From the NCBI RefSeq assembly GCF_040784935.1, contig NZ_CP160680.1, positions 859,501-923,500 on the forward strand: a stretch of 64,000 bases of DNA, read 5' to 3'. The stretch is from Lewinella sp. LCG006. Lineage in GTDB: Bacteria; Bacteroidota; Bacteroidia; Chitinophagales; Saprospiraceae. Of the stretch, positions 1-8,682 are shown piece after piece (the first letter of the stretch is position 1; every line of letters starts with the position of its first letter). A program made the translations under genes and the position numbers. Below the pieces are notes generated by a model. The model worked only from the letters and a program-made list of their open reading frames with translations. It was not told where the DNA came from and made no database searches.

Positions 1-3000
1 CGTCGGCGCCGTCGCCGTCGGCGTCTGCGCTGGGTTGGCCATCTAGTTCATCATCAACCGTTGCACCTAACTTCAAGATAAGGTTGCCCATTCCATCGGT
101 AACAATTTTATGGCTAGGACCGCCATTGGCTTCGTTGGTCTCGTAATTGTTTTCACCAACACCGTCACCAACGTCCGCTAAATCACCATAATCAAAGGCC
201 ATTACCTGAATGAGGTAATCTTCTACTTCCCCATCAGGGGCACCACCACCAGGACTCATAACAGCGGCCATGTCCGTACTCAAACGGAAACGCACGGCTA
301 GATTGGTATTGATAACCGCTCCTGCAGGAGGTGTAACACCTAGCAACACTCCGTTCACATCACCAGGCAAAATGTCATCACTGTACATTTCATTGGTTCC
401 TGTGAAATCGCCATTGTTGTCCCAATCGATAAACATGGTCAATTTGGCGGTATTGCCAGTCATGTTCATTACAGGAATGGTGAGGTCTTGAGCCAGATAG
501 CGGATAAACATTACAGCTCCTGGGTTGAAGCCATCTTCATCGGCACCATCACCATCGGCCATTGCTGTTGGCTGACCGTCGCCTTCAGTATCTACTGCAG
601 CACCAATTTTCAACTGCACGATCGTAGGTACACAGTGTGTAGCAGCACCATTAGCGTTGGTCGTAGAATAAGGAGGATCTGGAAGATCTCCATAATCCAA
701 ACCAAATACTACGACATCATCACTTGCACTATCAACACAGCCATTACCATCGGTATAGGTATAAGTAATGGTATGTGTACCAACGCCCGCAGCAGCAGGA
801 TCGAAGCTATAAGTCATACCATTGCCGTCATCTGTAACACCAGCACCACTGTAGACACCGCCAGCTCCGGATGGAGTACCTCCACTGAGACCAGCTTGAA
901 CGCCAGCATCTACACAAATATCGGCAGGAGCAGTAAAGTTAACCACTGGTAGAGGAAAGACTTCCACAGCATCCATCGCAGGGGTATTGCTACAACCGTT
1001 GGCGTCGGTATAGGAATAAGTAATGGTATGCGTACCAACGCCCGCAGCAGCAGGATCGAAACTGTAGGTCAGGCCGTTGCCATCATCCGTAACACCTGCA
1101 CCGCTGTAGACCCCTCCAGTGGGGAGGCCGCCACCAAGGCCGGCTTGGACACCCGCATCCACACAAAGGTCCGTAGGTGCTGTGAAGGTGATCGTTGGGA
1201 TAGCAAACACTTCTTTATTGTCACTCGCACTATTGGTACAGCCATTCCCATCCGTAAAGGTATAGGTGATCGTATGCACGCCGACGCCCGCAGCAGCAGG
1301 ATCGAAACTATACGTCATGCCATTGCCGTCATCGGTAACACCTGGACCACTGTAGACACCCCCTAGAGGAGAGCCACCACTTAGGCCAGCCGAGATACCG
1401 TCATTCAGACAGCAATCGGGGGGAGCGGTAAAGGTCACTACCGGAAGCGCAAAGACTTCTACATCGTCCGTGGCACTGTCTATACAACCATTACCATCGG
1501 TATAGGTGTAAGTAATGGTATGTGTGCCAACGCCCGCTACAGCAGGATCAAAACTATAGGTCATACCATTGCCATCATCCGTGACGCCGGGACCACTATA
1601 GACACCACCAGCTCCCGCTGGAGTACCACTACCAAGGCCAGCTTGGACACCCGCATCAATACACAGATCGGCAGGTGCGGTGAAGCCTGCTACTGGTAGC
1701 GGGAAGACCTCTACATTATCCGTGGCTGGCGTATTCGTACAGCCATTTGCATCCGTATAGGTATAGGTAATGGTGTGTGTTCCCACACCAGCAGCTGCTG
1801 GATTGAAACTGTAGGTCAGACCGTTGCCATTATCCGTAACGCCAGCACCACTATAGACTCCTCCCGTAGGAGAGCCGCCACCAAGGCCGGCTTGTACACC
1901 CGCATCTACACAAAGGTCGGTAGGTGCGGTGAAGGTAATGGTTGGGATAGCAAAAACTTCTTTATTATCACTCGCACTATTGGTACAGCCATTCCCATCC
2001 GTAAAGGTATAGGTTAGTGTGTGTACTCCAACACCCGCAGCAGCAGGGTTAAAGCTATAGGTCATACCATTGCCATCATCCGTGACGCCGGGACCACTAT
2101 AGACACCACCAGAAGGAGAGCCACCACCAAGACCTACCGACACACCGTCATTCAGACAGCAATCAGGTGGAGCTGTAAAAGTCACCACTGGAAGCGCAAA
2201 GACGACTAGATTGTCGGAAGCACTATCGATACAACCATTACCATCGGTATAGGTATAAGTAATGGTATGTGTGCCAACGCCCGCTACAGCAGGATTAAAG
2301 CTGTACGTCAGTCCGTTACCGTTATCTGTGACACCTGGTCCACTATAAACCCCACCAGCGCCCGCTGGGGTTCCGCCGCCAAGGCCGGCTTGTACACCCG
2401 CATCAATACATAAATCAGGTGGTGCCGTAAAGGCTACTACCGGTAGCGGGAAAACTTCAATGTTATCGCTGGCACTACTGGTACAGCCATTGCCATTTGT
2501 ATAAGTGTAGGTAATGGTATGTGTACCTACTCCAGCTACAGCCGGGTTAAAACTATAGGTCAGGCCGTTGCCGTTATCGGTAACACCAGCACCACTATAT
2601 ACACCGCCGGCTCCTGCGGGAGAGCCTCCACCGAGACCTGCTTGGACACCGGCATCGACACACAAATCAGGCGGTGCTGAAAATGTGACATTGGGTAGCG
2701 GGTTGACGGTGATTTGTACACAGTTACTCTCAGCCTCACAATTTCCATCTCCGCAGCCTGCATCAGCAACTACTCTTACGCGGTAATACCTATTCTGCGT
2801 AAGTGCTCCGGGTGAGTAAGTAGCGTTTATGGCACCAGGAATATCTGTAAAGCCAGTACTACAATTTGTAGAACTTACTTGCCATTGATACATCACTGTA
2901 CTGCCATTAGCACTATTTGCACCTGATGCAACTAAAGTGGCAGGGGTATCTCCTGTACAAATTGATTGACTAGCTGATACTGTAGGAGCCGTTATGCTAT

Positions 3001-4351
3001 TGTATTCTACATTAACCGTAAGGGTGAAAGCACCACACTGGTCATTGTTTCCATTAAGCACAAAAGTACCACAAGCACTAGGTGCGCTGATGGTAAAAGT
3101 ACTTGCACAGGCATCGAAGGTTAATCCTACGTTGCCAGCATTTGCTGACCACAATCCTCCACAAATGGTACCATCACAACCTGTGAGGTTTTGGAGGAAT
3201 ACTTTTTCGCCTAGTGAATATTCCGTATTACAAAGCGAAAGATCAATCGTTTGGACTAGCGGGGAAGGACAGCATTCCCGAACGATATTGATTGCTTTCG
3301 AATAAGTTCCCGGTACGTGAGGTACGCTTAAAGGTGCTTGATACGTCATTGGTCCGGTAGCACCACCAGCATCAATTACAGCAACACAATCATCACCAAG
3401 GGTACCAATGTATATTTTATTGGCCGACTGGTAATAAGTAAGCCCCCAAGCACCACCAAAGCCTGACATGTTCAGACCTGGATCCACTAAGGTGGCAAGA
3501 ACAGTTCCTGTAGAACTTACTTTATAAAGGGTGGTGCGGTTATTATTCGAACCGTCATTGGTAACAAAGAAAACGTTACCGTATTCGTCAGAATCAACGC
3601 CCAAGGTAAAATTATTCGCATTCGTATTCGGAATTGTCACCACTGTCGTCACGGATGACAAATCAGGGGGAAGGCGATATACCCTGTGGTTATATGTATA
3701 ACCGGCGATTGCTCCTCCCCAAGAAGATGTTACATAAATATTCCCATCTGCTCCTTTAGACATCCCCCAGTTCACAGCTGTTCCTGGGTTAAGCTGTCGT
3801 TGGTAAACAATTGCTTTGGTACATACATCATAAGCGGTTACAAAAAAGTCTAAGCCCCCTCCGGAAGGTTGCCCAATGGTATAAAGTGTGTTCCCTATCG
3901 AAACTAAATTATAGGTTCTACCCCAGGGAGCGATAAAGTTGTTATCCAGCACCGTACCATCACAATTGACCTTATTAAGTCGGTTGGGAGTCGCACCTTC
4001 AGCTAATTGAGCGATGTATAAATTACCATTGATATCTGCAGTTACACCATGTGCATTGGTAATTGCACCAGGCGGTAGCCAGTTGGGTGCATCAATTTCT
4101 CCTACCACTCCGCCGCCAACTGGATCAAGCTGAAACTTGTGGGTAATATCCAAAGTTGGGTCATTGACATAGAGGTAATCTGTACATGAACAGGTTTGTG
4201 CTTGAACCAAATTAGGCAGCAAACTTCCCGCCATAAACAGCAATAACAATACTGGTATTCGCCAAGTATTGTTATAAGAAACAGGTCTTTTTTGTTGGTC
4301 AGCTTGGGTGGATAGACCACTGCTGACGCCCAGAGGGTAGAAAAAATTCAT
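1..4351 (-). CDS. Large secreted adhesin-like protein with tandem repeats and GEVED domains (3' end outside window)
   Basis: The reading frame is open from an ATG at 4351 to the window edge (about 1450 residues seen, C-terminus missing). A hydrophobic segment near residues 32-50 ending in VQAQ fits a signal peptide. Residues ~60-350 contain NHL/propeller-like stretches (for example HGVTADINGNLYIAQL). An Ig-like, Cys-containing region follows. Residues ~550-1217 are eight tandem repeats of 82-85 residues with the core GVYSGAGVTDDGNG and DPAAAGVGTHTITYTYTD. Next is a GEVED domain (DYGDLPD start, DGEVEDYLIQV end) and the start of a second one at the edge. The architecture is that of T9SS-exported surface adhesins in Bacteroidota; the sorting domain would lie beyond the edge. 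Its function is inferred to be adhesion, with no enzyme motif seen. Repeat units are grouped in threes, giving a 747-bp higher-order period. Confidence 0.9.
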   Translation of the reverse strand, partial: MNFFYPLGVSSGLSTQADQQKRPVSYNNTWRIPVLLLLFMAGSLLPNLVQAQTCSCTDYLYVNDPTLDITHKFQLDPVGGGVVGEIDAPNWLPPGAITNAHGVTADINGNLYIAQLAEGATPNRLNKVNCDGTVLDNNFIAPWGRTYNLVSIGNTLYTIGQPSGGGLDFFVTAYDVCTKAIVYQRQLNPGTAVNWGMSKGADGNIYVTSSWGGAIAGYTYNHRVYRLPPDLSSVTTVVTIPNTNANNFTLGVDSDEYGNVFFVTNDGSNNNRTTLYKVSSTGTVLATLVDPGLNMSGFGGAWGLTYYQSANKIYIGTLGDDCVAVIDAGGATGPMTYQAPLSVPHVPGTYSKAINIVRECCPSPLVQTIDLSLCNTEYSLGEKVFLQNLTGCDGTICGGLWSANAGNVGLTFDACASTFTISAPSACGTFVLNGNNDQCGAFTLTVNVEYNSITAPTVSASQSICTGDTPATLVASGANSANGSTVMYQWQVSSTNCSTGFTDIPGAINATYSPGALTQNRYYRVRVVADAGCGDGNCEAESNCVQITVNPLPNVTFSAPPDLCVDAGVQAGLGGGSPAGAGGVYSGAGVTDNGNGLTYSFNPAVAGVGTHTITYTYTNGNGCTSSASDNIEVFPLPVVAFTAPPDLCIDAGVQAGLGGGTPAGAGGVYSGPGVTDNGNGLTYSFNPAVAGVGTHTITYTYTDGNGCIDSASDNLVVFALPVVTFTAPPDCCLNDGVSVGLGGGSPSGGVYSGPGVTDDGNGMTYSFNPAAAGVGVHTLTYTFTDGNGCTNSASDNKEVFAIPTITFTAPTDLCVDAGVQAGLGGGSPTGGVYSGAGVTDNGNGLTYSFNPAAAGVGTHTITYTYTDANGCTNTPATDNVEVFPLPVAGFTAPADLCIDAGVQAGLGSGTPAGAGGVYSGPGVTDDGNGMTYSFDPAVAGVGTHTITYTYTDGNGCIDSATDDVEVFALPVVTFTAPPDCCLNDGISAGLSGGSPLGGVYSGPGVTDDGNGMTYSFDPAAAGVGVHTITYTFTDGNGCTNSASDNKEVFAIPTITFTAPTDLCVDAGVQAGLGGGLPTGGVYSGAGVTDDGNGLTYSFDPAAAGVGTHTITYSYTDANGCSNTPAMDAVEVFPLPVVNFTAPADICVDAGVQAGLSGGTPSGAGGVYSGAGVTDDGNGMTYSFDPAAAGVGTHTITYTYTDGNGCVDSASDDVVVFGLDYGDLPDPPYSTTNANGAATHCVPTIVQLKIGAAVDTEGDGQPTAMADGDGADEDGFNPGAVMFIRYLAQDLTIPVMNMTGNTAKLTMFIDWDNNGDFTGTNEMYSDDILPGDVNGVLLGVTPPAGAVINTNLAVRFRLSTDMAAVMSPGGGAPDGEVEDYLIQVMAFDYGDLADVGDGVGENNYETNEANGGPSHKIVTDGMGNLILKLGATVDDELDGQPSADADGDGAD
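660..2720 (-). repeat. Eight in-frame tandem repeats (246-255 bp) with a 747-bp higher-order period
   Basis: The equivalent CAACGCCCGC-type segment recurs at 781, 1036, 1282, 1528, 1783, 2029, 2275 and 2527. Spacings are 255, 246, 246, 255, 246, 246 and 252 bp. The pattern repeats every three units (747 bp), and units three apart are much more alike than neighbours. For example, the SASDNKEVFA linker occurs at about 1205 and 1952, and the DCCLNDG variant at about 1410 and 2157. Every length is a multiple of three, so the repeats stay in frame in the adhesin gene. Confidence 0.92.
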
Positions 4352-4639
4352 GTGATTATTAGATTTGTTTTTCTCAATAATGCTCGTCGTCAAAAAGAGC
4401 GGGGCTACATCGCCTCACTGTAATCGAAATAAACTTTAATCTTTAGGATGGACTTTTGAAGTGACTGGACTTCTTAAAACTAGATTGTAAAAAACGATAG
4501 GTCAAAAGTAGGAGAAGCCACTGCTACTCAATAGAAAAGCAACTAGGTTTTGTCCTCCCCTTTTTTTACGCAAAAAACACAAAAAACCAACAAAAACTAC
4601 TGACTATCAATTATTTATACCAGCCACAAAAACTACAAA

Positions 4640-4711
4640 TCAAGGACTAACGGTATCAACAGTGATAATGCGGTAACATAAGTCTTGTGGAATGGTGGTC
4701 ATTTTTTTCAT
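4640..4711 (-). CDS. Tiny ORF, 23 residues (MKKMTT...)
   Basis: ATG at 4709-4711, stop TGA at 4640-4642. The peptide starts MKKMTTIPQDL and ends ITVDTVSP, with one Cys. An ATCACATGA motif lies directly upstream and contains a second ATG that stops after two codons. It is one of several very short MKK/MKN ORFs on this strand between 4.6 and 8.2 kb. Translation is unproven and no family is recognised. It could be a signalling or precursor peptide, or a chance ORF in a regulatory RNA. Confidence 0.35.
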   Translation of the reverse strand: MKKMTTIPQDLCYRIITVDTVSP

Positions 4712-4732
4712 TTCATGTGATATTGTTGCTAA

Positions 4733-4825
4733 CTATTCTCTTGATACACTAAAAAAGCACCCTGTAGAGGATATGCTAGAAAGCATACCTTGAAGAATAG
4801 AAGCAGTTGTAATTTTTTTCATCAT
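4733..4825 (-). CDS. Tiny ORF, 30 residues (MMKKITT...)
   Basis: ATG ATG at 4820-4825 and stop TAG at 4733-4735. The peptide begins MMKKITTASILQGM and ends CFFSVSRE, with one Cys in a Ser/Gly-rich middle. A Bacteroidota-type -7 element (TAGATTTG on the minus strand) lies about 40 nt upstream. The next tiny ORF follows 21 bp downstream, so both may share a transcript. The MKK-I/M-TT opening is common to the two. No known family is recognised. Confidence 0.38.
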   Translation of the reverse strand: MMKKITTASILQGMLSSISSTGCFFSVSRE

Positions 4826-4864
4826 GCTTGGCAACACTAAACCCAGTGTGCCAATTTGTTGATA

Positions 4865-4872
4865 CAAATCTA
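4865..4872 (-). promoter_or_regulatory. Putative -7 promoter element TAGATTTG
   Basis: Matches the Bacteroidota sigma-A -7 consensus TAnnTTTG on the minus strand, 40 nt before the 30-residue tiny ORF. No convincing -33 TTTG was found at the expected distance, so the call rests on the -7 element and position. Confidence 0.3.
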
Positions 4873-4979
4873 CATGAACAGGGAGTGAACAGCGTGGACA
4901 GTAGCTCTTGAGGCGAGTACCTCAGAATAGACTAATACTACCAATTAAAATACACAAAACGCTAACAATCAGTTTTTTA

Positions 4980-5013
4980 CAAAAAAAACAAGACTACACC
5001 TAAGTATAGTCTT
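4980..5013 (-). terminator. Rho-independent terminator
   Basis: On the minus strand a 10-bp stem (AAGACTATAC paired with GTGTAGTCTT, one G-T wobble) with a 4-base loop is followed by GTTTTTTTTG. It lies 88 bp after the stop of the 166-residue Cys-rich protein gene and would end that transcript before the tiny ORFs. Confidence 0.75.
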
Positions 5014-5100
5014 GCTAAAAAAACAAATCATTATTACATATCTTATAACAAACATTTTCTTCTGAGCTGAAGCATCAAAGCCATGTGGCAGGGTAAGCGA

Positions 5101-5601
5101 TCAGGCTCCTCGTAATAGTCGCTGACGGGTTCGCGTCAGGCTATTTTTCTGCTTTGCTATTTTAAAATTAATTGTCAATTTAGAGTGCGTTTCACAAGGG
5201 TAACTGCCAGCGGGTATTGAGTAGTTGTTCTCCCCAAGTAATTTAGCTAGCCAAAGAGGAAGCGTAAATGCTTCTTCTAACAAGAATTTATCTTCCGCAA
5301 ACCATTTATTCCTATCAGACTGGGTAAACTGCGCAAGAGGAAAACTCAACTGAAATGTATTGCTGAAAGCATACCAATACAAATGCGCTGCCCATACCGG
5401 ACAAAGCCAATCTTTAGGAAGAATTACAGTATGAGGAAGCATTTTACAAACGCCACTCCCTGCACATCCGCGAGAAGGAGAACCAAAAACGACTTGCAAC
5501 GCGATACTCGTGCTAAGTTGATTGGTACCTGATTCATCCAGCATATCCAAATTGCATGGTATAGCACTTCCCGATGTACAGACAGGGGGGATAAGTTTCA
5601 T
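5101..5601 (-). CDS. Hypothetical Cys-rich protein, 166 residues
   Basis: An ATG-started frame with a plausible terminator just after it. There is no signal peptide or clear membrane segment. Cysteines cluster in the N-terminal half (residues 8, 16, 46, 52, 67), including a GSPSRGCAGSGVCKML segment. The C-terminal end is basic (KIAKQKNSLTRTRQRLL). I recognise no family. It sits downstream of the TPR-like gene at 5904-7448 on the same strand, with a 302-bp gap that carries an inverted repeat before its start, so it probably has its own promoter. The isolated position, length and terminator support a real gene, but function is unknown. Confidence 0.6.
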   Translation of the reverse strand: MKLIPPVCTSGSAIPCNLDMLDESGTNQLSTSIALQVVFGSPSRGCAGSGVCKMLPHTVILPKDWLCPVWAAHLYWYAFSNTFQLSFPLAQFTQSDRNKWFAEDKFLLEEAFTLPLWLAKLLGENNYSIPAGSYPCETHSKLTINFKIAKQKNSLTRTRQRLLRGA

Positions 5602-5609
5602 ATTTACGA

Positions 5610-5650
5610 GTATTCAAAAGTATTGAAAACCAGGGACTAACTTTTGATAC
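5610..5650. promoter_or_regulatory. Inverted repeat upstream of the Cys-rich gene
   Basis: GTATTCAAAAGT and ACTTTTGATAC form an inverted repeat with one bulged base, starting 9 bp before the start codon of the 166-residue gene. It could be an operator or a leader hairpin. The evidence is symmetry and location only. Confidence 0.3.
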
Positions 5651-5903
5651 TCCAAAGGTAAGAAGTGATTCAGGTAAGGGCAGGACAAAAAAGGTCTGTT
5701 TGTTCGTGAGATAATTTCAACAGAAACGAACGCTTATTTACATAAAGTATTATTAATCAATTTTTTATAAAAAGCCAATCCCTTGAAACATTAACAGTCA
5801 CGCCTACACTTAGTATTCGAACTAAAATAAGATGATCCAATTTGATTTACACACTCACTTACGGAATTTCCGTATGAATTCAGGGATGAGGAGAAAGTAT
5901 TCT

Positions 5904-7448
5904 TTATGATTCTTCTGCTGTACGGCGAGGAGAGTAGCTTTTTAAATCAAGCCGTTCAATCGAATACGTCCATAATTTCTCGTAGGGAAGAATTTCGATT
6001 TTATAGGTTTGATTAGCATTCTCCAGCGGGATATCCTTTAGCTTGGAAATGAAATTTTGGGCTTTCCTTTCTACAGCCACACGATGAAAAGCACCTTTAG
6101 GAAACGACAGTAACATCTTTAAAAAATAGTAGGAGCGCAGGGTTTCTTCCTGATGAAGATAGCGCGCGCAGTATTTCTCCAGGCTTTCTAATTTATCAAT
6201 AGCTGTACTGTATTTATTCTGTTCTATCAAAAAGAGCGTCTGGATAATTAAAATCGCGATGTTCATTCCCCGCTTGTCTTTCGAATAAATGGGGGTTTCG
6301 TTGATAAATCGGCCTAAGCGGAATTTAGAGAAAGTGGTATTTTCTTCTTCAACTTCCAACTTCCCAATATTACCTAGATAGTAAAGATACGCCCAGAAAA
6401 TGGTCCAAATTTCTTTGACATTTTCAGGCAAAAACTTCATCCTTGGGTTGTTATCAACTTCTTCATAGATATGATATGCCTCCTGGTACTCTCCACTATG
6501 CATGGCCAAGAGGAAATAAAGCTCTTGGTACTTGAACCAGTTGAAGCTGCCTTCCGTCTGTAGGCTAAGGCATTTTAAGGCAATCTTTTTCCCTTCTTTA
6601 TATTGCCCCAACTGAGTACAGGACAATAATTGGTAATAATAAGCAATCTGTAAAGGAGTAGCGGCGGTATAATCTTTTTGTTCAAAAAACAACGACATTT
6701 CCTCTCCAGCATGGTAAACTGCTTGAAAATCATTGACCATATTTTGCTTGATCAATTTTATCAAAAAGTAGTAGAGATTGAGTCGATAAGAATTTGATTG
6801 CTGACGATACTCCTCCAGCTCAATCAGCGCTTGCTCCACTACCACCACCAAATGATCCTTGCTACTTTTGCTATTGACATACTCGATCATGATGTCCGTA
6901 TAATGCCTTTCTGCGATATCCTCCCAACGGCAAATCTGATCAAAGGTCTCATACATTTCTCGGTAGTGGTGATATTGTTTCACATCCCCAAGTTGGGCAC
7001 CATAATGAAGCCTAAGAATTCGAGAAACATCTCTGGTAAGTTCTGTAAATTCGTATTTGTCGGCGTAGCGAAGTACCTTTTTAGCTAATTCCTTGCAGGA
7101 TTGATAGGCATTCTTGGCAAGCAGGATATTGATCGTCGCCCAATCCTTGTAACACTCATAATAAGCACTCTGCCGATCTGTATAGTTGCTTTTTTTTACG
7201 TCCAAAAAAAACAAGGTATTCAACATCCTACTTTTCAGTCCCGCTTTGAGCTTGCGGTAGTTGCTGCCTTGATTTGAACCGGGGTAAAAATAACTAGCAG
7301 CATCTTCGTCGGTCTCGAATTTACCTTCTGCTAAGCCGAAATAAAATTCATTGATATTAGAGTCCTTACGTTTCTTTAGGTCCAAAATCTCAATTGATTT
7401 TGCCTTATTTCGAGTAATAAGGAGAGCAAGTTCCTTGAGCGTTTCCAT
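5904..7448 (-). CDS. TPR-like helical protein, paralogue A (514 residues)
   Basis: Start taken at the ATG at 7446-7448; a TTG lies just before it. The product is all-helical in appearance, soluble, with no signal peptide. Repeated ~35-residue helical pairs through residues ~130-400 resemble TPR/SEL1-type solenoids. It is a clear paralogue of the protein at 8683-10197. The strongest shared blocks are LQIAYYYQLLSCTQLGQY, EGSFNWFKYQE, GRFINETPIYSKDKRG and LRSYYFLKMLLSFPKGAFH. The N-terminal ~25 residues (LKELALLITRNKAKSIEIL) also align with the paralogue. A 34-codon ORF lies 84 bp upstream. A scaffold or signal-sensing role is plausible for TPR-like folds, but no specific family is recognised. 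The proximity of a LytTR gene to the paralogue hints at regulation. Confidence 0.8.
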   Translation of the reverse strand: METLKELALLITRNKAKSIEILDLKKRKDSNINEFYFGLAEGKFETDEDAASYFYPGSNQGSNYRKLKAGLKSRMLNTLFFLDVKKSNYTDRQSAYYECYKDWATINILLAKNAYQSCKELAKKVLRYADKYEFTELTRDVSRILRLHYGAQLGDVKQYHHYREMYETFDQICRWEDIAERHYTDIMIEYVNSKSSKDHLVVVVEQALIELEEYRQQSNSYRLNLYYFLIKLIKQNMVNDFQAVYHAGEEMSLFFEQKDYTAATPLQIAYYYQLLSCTQLGQYKEGKKIALKCLSLQTEGSFNWFKYQELYFLLAMHSGEYQEAYHIYEEVDNNPRMKFLPENVKEIWTIFWAYLYYLGNIGKLEVEEENTTFSKFRLGRFINETPIYSKDKRGMNIAILIIQTLFLIEQNKYSTAIDKLESLEKYCARYLHQEETLRSYYFLKMLLSFPKGAFHRVAVERKAQNFISKLKDIPLENANQTYKIEILPYEKLWTYSIERLDLKSYSPRRTAEES

Positions 7449-7532
7449 CAATTTTAAGCTTTAATTATTAGATATTCTCTTTAGACACACGATAGGAAAG
7501 GGATTAGGCTAGCGTAAGCCCATCTCTCCCAT

Positions 7533-7637
7533 TCAGTAATGAGGTAATGCTAAAGCTGAATAAATAATTATTACGGAAGCACACTTCCCAATAGGAAGCA
7601 CAACGCTAGGAATAGCGGAGGTGAGTAAATTTTTCAT
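7533..7637 (-). CDS. Tiny ORF, 34 residues, upstream of TPR-like paralogue A
   Basis: ATG at 7635-7637, TGA at 7533-7535. The peptide begins MKNLLTSAIPSVVLPIGKC and ends ALALPHY. It is hydrophobic with one Lys-Cys in the middle, like a short membrane-active or exported peptide. It ends 84 bp before the start of the 514-residue TPR-like gene on the same strand and may share its transcript. The 5' side carries a perfect 7-bp hairpin (CACCGAT/ATCGGTG, 7674-7694). No family is known, and coding status is uncertain. Confidence 0.4.
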   Translation of the reverse strand: MKNLLTSAIPSVVLPIGKCASVIIIYSALALPHY

Positions 7638-7779
7638 GCAATTAATGATTTGTATAAAGCAGTCTGCAAGCCGCACCGATCAAAACCATCGGTGATAACT
7701 TTCTAAATTTCGTCTATGTTGTTCATATGTTGGAATAGCAAAAATCTACTATCTCTAATAAATTAAGCCAAAGGAGCTA

Positions 7780-7823
7780 AAAAAAGCCCCTACCTCAATC
7801 AATGCTAAAGTAGGGACTTTTTA
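7780..7823. terminator. Bidirectional-looking terminator
   Basis: AGCCCCTAC and GTAGGGAC form a stem with one mismatch. A poly-A/T tract lies on each side (AAAAAAA before, TTTTT after), so T-runs follow the stem on both strands. On the minus strand it closes the short unit containing the 10-codon ORF at 7867-7899. Confidence 0.65.
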
Positions 7824-7866
7824 TTAACTAGTCATTAGGGGGGAATTGACTATCTCATAGCTCTTT

Positions 7867-7899
7867 TCAATTGTATAGTTGCGGTTCCCAATTTTTCAT
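7867..7899 (-). ncRNA. Mini transcription unit with a 10-codon ORF (leader or small RNA candidate)
   Basis: On the minus strand a -7 element TACGTTTG (7926-7933) is followed by ATCACATGA, an ORF reading MKNWEPQLYN then stop, and a terminator at 7780-7823. This predicts a transcript of about 140 nt. The ORF is too short to call a gene by itself. The promoter, start-motif and terminator arrangement is what suggests a discrete small RNA or micropeptide. Confidence 0.35.
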
Positions 7900-7925
7900 G
7901 TGATAACAACGAAATGTTGGTAGTA

Positions 7926-7933
7926 CAAACGTA
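7926..7933 (-). promoter_or_regulatory. Putative -7 promoter element TACGTTTG
   Basis: A perfect match to TAnnTTTG on the minus strand, 26 bp upstream of the 10-codon ORF. A -33 element is not clear in the A/T-rich upstream stretch. Confidence 0.35.
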
Positions 7934-8053
7934 GGCAAAAACAATTTAAAAACTACCTACAAGACCTGGAAAAACAAACCACCTTAAATCAATCAAAAAA
8001 AGCCATTAAAAAACCTAACCTATTTAAAATGAATTATTTGAGAAAAATAAATA

Positions 8054-8146
8054 TCACTTTTTAGGTCCTGTTGTTTCGACAATAATGATTCGATAATGCT
8101 TACTGTTTTTCAAAAAGTTAACTGTGTTTAGTTGTAATTTTTTCAT
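8054..8146 (-). CDS. Tiny ORF, 30 residues (MKKLQLN...)
   Basis: ATG at 8144-8146, TGA at 8054-8056. The peptide begins MKKLQLNTVNFLKNSKHY and ends IIIVETTGPKK, so it is strongly basic. The ATCACATGA motif lies just upstream (overlapping ATG followed by ACATGA), as at the 23-residue ORF. It is one of a set of dispersed short MKK/MKN ORFs between the two TPR-like paralogues. No family is recognised. Confidence 0.38.
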   Translation of the reverse strand: MKKLQLNTVNFLKNSKHYRIIIVETTGPKK

Positions 8147-8226
8147 GTCATGTGATTTATCCCGTTTATAAAAAATGCAGCAATAGTGCTACACGAAGTC
8201 AATACTTATATGTGTGGCAAACAAGG

Positions 8227-8281
8227 AAAAAGGCCAACCATTGCCTTAGGTTGTCGCTTTAATAACCTTGTTGTTGGCCTT
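8227..8281 (-). terminator. Terminator-like hairpin
   Basis: On the minus strand AAGGCCAAC pairs with GTTGGCCTT across a ~34-base loop and is followed by a run of five T. It lies 400 bp beyond the stop of TPR-like paralogue B. It may end that long 3' region or a separate small RNA. The 8282-8682 stretch itself holds no ORF I can support, only a perfect TATGCTG/CAGCATA hairpin at 8493-8510. Confidence 0.5.
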
Positions 8282-8682
8282 GCTTAGGCCTGTATAAACG
8301 CAATACACGCAAAGTACAGGGCTTACCAAGACGGAAACCTATTGTGTTGTTGTTTGATTCAGCAATACCGACAAGTAAGCAGGTTGGGTCTTGCCCAATC
8401 CACTTTAAGATCAGTATAAAAATGAGCTGACCAGGATAGTGTTTAAAACGTTTGTTTTCGGGACCAATAGCTAGATATATCAGCTAACTTCTTATGCTGA
8501 AAACAGCATAGAAAAATTGGCAGCAATATCCGCTGTGGGTAGAATAAAAAAAATTCAGTTGAGCCTACCGGGAACTGGCAGGGCGCAATGAATTAAGGTA
8601 GGTAGAATAGCTTTTGTGTGCTCTTGTTTGGGTAAGACAAATATATGGAAATTTTATTAATACATAAAAAGAAATCCCATTA

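Noticed and set aside
488-2209. Several plus-strand frames of 60-150 codons opposite the adhesin repeats
   Set aside because: They repeat with the same period as the minus-strand repeats and are Ser/Thr/Ile-rich mirror frames of a clear coding region.
660-2720. Possible CRISPR or satellite array
   Set aside because: Units are ~250 bp, contiguous, in frame and translate to a protein repeat; there are no spacers.
8282-8682. Possible further tiny ORFs 3' of TPR-like paralogue B
   Set aside because: Every ATG there meets a stop within eight codons on the strands examined.
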